This document shows, in pieces, positions 5,898 through 7,277 of a stretch of DNA of 7,277 nucleotides. The first letter of the stretch is position 1. The number at the start of each line of letters is the position of its first letter. Source of the stretch: an uncultured Eubacterium sp. GTDB taxonomy: Bacteria > Bacillota > Clostridia > Lachnospirales > Lachnospiraceae. A program made the translations under genes and the position numbers. The notes under the pieces are model-generated. The model saw nothing but the letters and a program-made list of their open reading frames with translations, had not been told where the DNA came from and ran no database searches. The stretch spans positions 1-7,277 of the forward strand of contig CAKRKO010000104.1 of the NCBI GenBank assembly GCA_934358495.1. Reading direction: 5' to 3'.

Positions 5898-7277
5898 TTA
5901 TAGTATAGTACACACTTCAATCCTTTGTCCACTGTAATCTTTCATTCCTTCCACTTCCATATTCCGCGTCTGGCAAATACGCAGTGTTTTCAGAATTTCC
6001 TCTGTCACACGTTCTCCCGGTGCAAGGATCGGGATTCCCGGCGGATACAGATAAACAAATTCTCCAGACACAGATCCTGCGGATTCCATCAAAGATACGG
6101 TCTGCTTTGGCGCATCCATTGCCTCGGCGATCTCCAATACTTTTTCTGTCCTGTGATAAATCTCATCCGTAGTAAATATTCCCTGGTTCAGACCAACATC
6201 ATCTCTATGATCAATTTCCTGCAGTGCTGCAAACAGACGGTTAAAGCCTTCTGTAGTATCCATAAGCGTTGTCAGCGCCGTCACATAATGCCCGGAAACC
6301 ATTTCCATTTCCAGATGATACCGCTCTGTCAAAAGTTCTGCCAGCTGCTGTCCATGCAGTCCGACTTTTTCCGTACAGATCAGGATTTTTGATGGATCGC
6401 GATCCCAGATACCCGGATCCTTTTCCCCAGTTTCTTCGATTTTTCCATCTGGAGAAAGCACCGTGATCTGTTGTAGTGTTTTACATTTTTCATAAAAATC
6501 ATGCAGGCGTTCCTCGTATGCTGCAAACAGTTCCGTTCCCTGTTCCCGTAAAATCCGGGTACAGCGGTCAAGTCCCGCCATTAAAATGTAGGAAGGAGAA
6601 CTGGACTGATAAATGCCAAGGTACCATTTTACCCGCTCCAGATCAACCCACGGATTCTTTCTATAATGAAGCAGTGCACTCTGGGTATAAGCCGGCAGAG
6701 TCTTGTGCGCACTTTCAATACACAAATCCGCACCAAGTGCCAGTGCTTTTTGCGGAAATCCCTTTGAAAAACCAAAATGAGCGCCATGTGCTTCATCCAC
6801 GATCAGTGGAATTCCTTTTGCATGCACAATCTCTGCAATCGCTGCAATATCAGAAAGAACTCCATCATAAGTAGGTGAAGTCAGCAGAACCGCCTCCGTA
6901 TCAGGCCACTGTTCCAACATCGTTTTTACCTGCTCCGGTGAGATACTTCCCTGAATGCCAAAAGCTGTCTGCTTCGGATACAGATACGAGGTTTTCAGTT
7001 CCATCAGATATACCGCATGGTACACGGCTTTGTGGCAGTTACGTGCCATCAGCAGACGGCCGCCTTTTTTTACCGTTCCGCACACAGCCGCCAGCAGCCC
7101 CGCCGTACTTCCGTTTATCAGGAAAAAGGTCTCATCCGCACCAAAGGTTTTCGCCGCCCGGCACTGCGCCTCCCGCAGAATCCCTTCCGCATGATGCAGG
7201 TTATCAAAACCGGTAATCTCCGTAATGTCGATCTCTTCCCCAGTCCAGTTTCCCATAGACTGGCGCTTATGTCCCGG
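5898..7277 (-). CDS. Orn/Lys/Arg-type PLP-dependent decarboxylase, YaaO-like (5' end outside window)
   Basis: The frame is open to the right edge, so 459 residues are visible. The first visible codons give PGHK, the conserved opening motif of this family, so only a short N-terminus (about 20 residues by family comparison) is missing. The internal ATG at 7256 is not the real start, because PGHK precedes it. It belongs to the aminotransferase-fold Orn/Lys/Arg decarboxylases, which remove CO2 from basic amino acids to make polyamines or precursors. Counting from the edge, seen features are DITEITGFDNLHH (17-29), DEAHGAHFG with the PLP-pyridine Asp (161-169), the cofactor lysine in SAHKT (Lys192, codon 6704-6702), and the C-terminal YPPGIPILAPGE (411-422). 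Whether it acts on arginine, lysine or ornithine cannot be read from the sequence. Bacillus has a paralogous yaaO at the same place upstream of holB. The stop is 24 bases before the kinase gene's first possible codon. Confidence 0.92.
   Translation of the reverse strand, partial: PGHKRQSMGNWTGEEIDITEITGFDNLHHAEGILREAQCRAAKTFGADETFFLINGSTAGLLAAVCGTVKKGGRLLMARNCHKAVYHAVYLMELKTSYLYPKQTAFGIQGSISPEQVKTMLEQWPDTEAVLLTSPTYDGVLSDIAAIAEIVHAKGIPLIVDEAHGAHFGFSKGFPQKALALGADLCIESAHKTLPAYTQSALLHYRKNPWVDLERVKWYLGIYQSSSPSYILMAGLDRCTRILREQGTELFAAYEERLHDFYEKCKTLQQITVLSPDGKIEETGEKDPGIWDRDPSKILICTEKVGLHGQQLAELLTERYHLEMEMVSGHYVTALTTLMDTTEGFNRLFAALQEIDHRDDVGLNQGIFTTDEIYHRTEKVLEIAEAMDAPKQTVSLMESAGSVSGEFVYLYPPGIPILAPGERVTEEILKTLRICQTRNMEVEGMKDYSGQRIEVCTIL
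5902..5931 (-). promoter_or_regulatory. Candidate internal sigma-A promoter for the kinase-holB-ricT genes
   Basis: On the minus strand TGGACA (5931-5926, five of six to TTGACA) and TATACT (5907-5902, five of six to TATAAT) are separated by 18 bases. Transcription would begin near 5895, just past the decarboxylase stop, leaving a leader of roughly 28 bases before the kinase start. The -35 and -10 lie within the last codons of the decarboxylase gene. This would let the downstream housekeeping genes be expressed independently of the decarboxylase. It is a motif match only, with no experimental support. Confidence 0.4.

Noticed and set aside
5925..6874. Several plus-strand open frames opposite the decarboxylase, up to 155 codons
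   Set aside because: They are antisense to a gene with intact PLP-enzyme motifs, show no coding character, and overlap one another in different frames.
5898..7256. Decarboxylase starting at the ATG at 7256
   Set aside because: The open frame continues upstream to the window edge and encodes the family's conserved PGHK motif, so this ATG is internal.

Overview
The window looks like a chromosomal segment of a low-to-mid GC Firmicute. Protein wording and gene order point to Clostridia, most likely Lachnospiraceae (a Blautia/Ruminococcus/Dorea-like gut anaerobe). That placement is by eye. Every recognisable gene lies on the minus strand, so transcription runs from the right edge to the left.

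In transcription order the genes are: an Orn/Lys/Arg-type PLP decarboxylase (7277-5898, 5' end outside the window), a guanylate-kinase-fold kinase (5867-5289), holB for the DNA polymerase III delta' subunit (5268-4216), ricT/yaaT with a PSP1 domain (4219-3311), trmN6/yabB tRNA methyltransferase (3318-2584), rsmI 16S rRNA methyltransferase (2563-1712) and a MATE-family exporter (1694-324). Gaps are 17-24 bases or the genes overlap by 4 or 8 bases, and each start within the window has a Shine-Dalgarno sequence. This is therefore almost certainly one operon, possibly with an internal promoter (5931-5902) in the 3' end of the decarboxylase gene.

The order matches the Bacillus subtilis yaaO-tmk-yaaQ-yaaR-holB-yaaT-yabA-yabB-yazA-yabC cluster. 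Here yaaQ, yaaR, yabA and yazA are missing, and a guanylate-kinase-like protein sits where tmk would be. The theme is information processing: replication clamp loading, RNase Y-linked mRNA processing, tRNA and 16S rRNA modification. A nucleotide-kinase-like protein and an amino-acid decarboxylase lie at the head and a drug/metabolite exporter at the tail.

The left 323 bases carry no convincing gene but are dense in structure. A 17-bp perfect inverted repeat followed by a T tract (166-95) reads as the operon terminator. Between it and the MATE stop lies a 110-base unit (181-290) bounded by two copies of a 10-base direct repeat and able to fold into a three-way junction plus a hairpin. Left of the terminator, bases 14-90 hold a long hairpin with a GAAA tetraloop on the minus strand and a second pairing with pseudoknot potential. 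These blocks look like dispersed intergenic repeats or a structured RNA, and they are the least explained part of the window.
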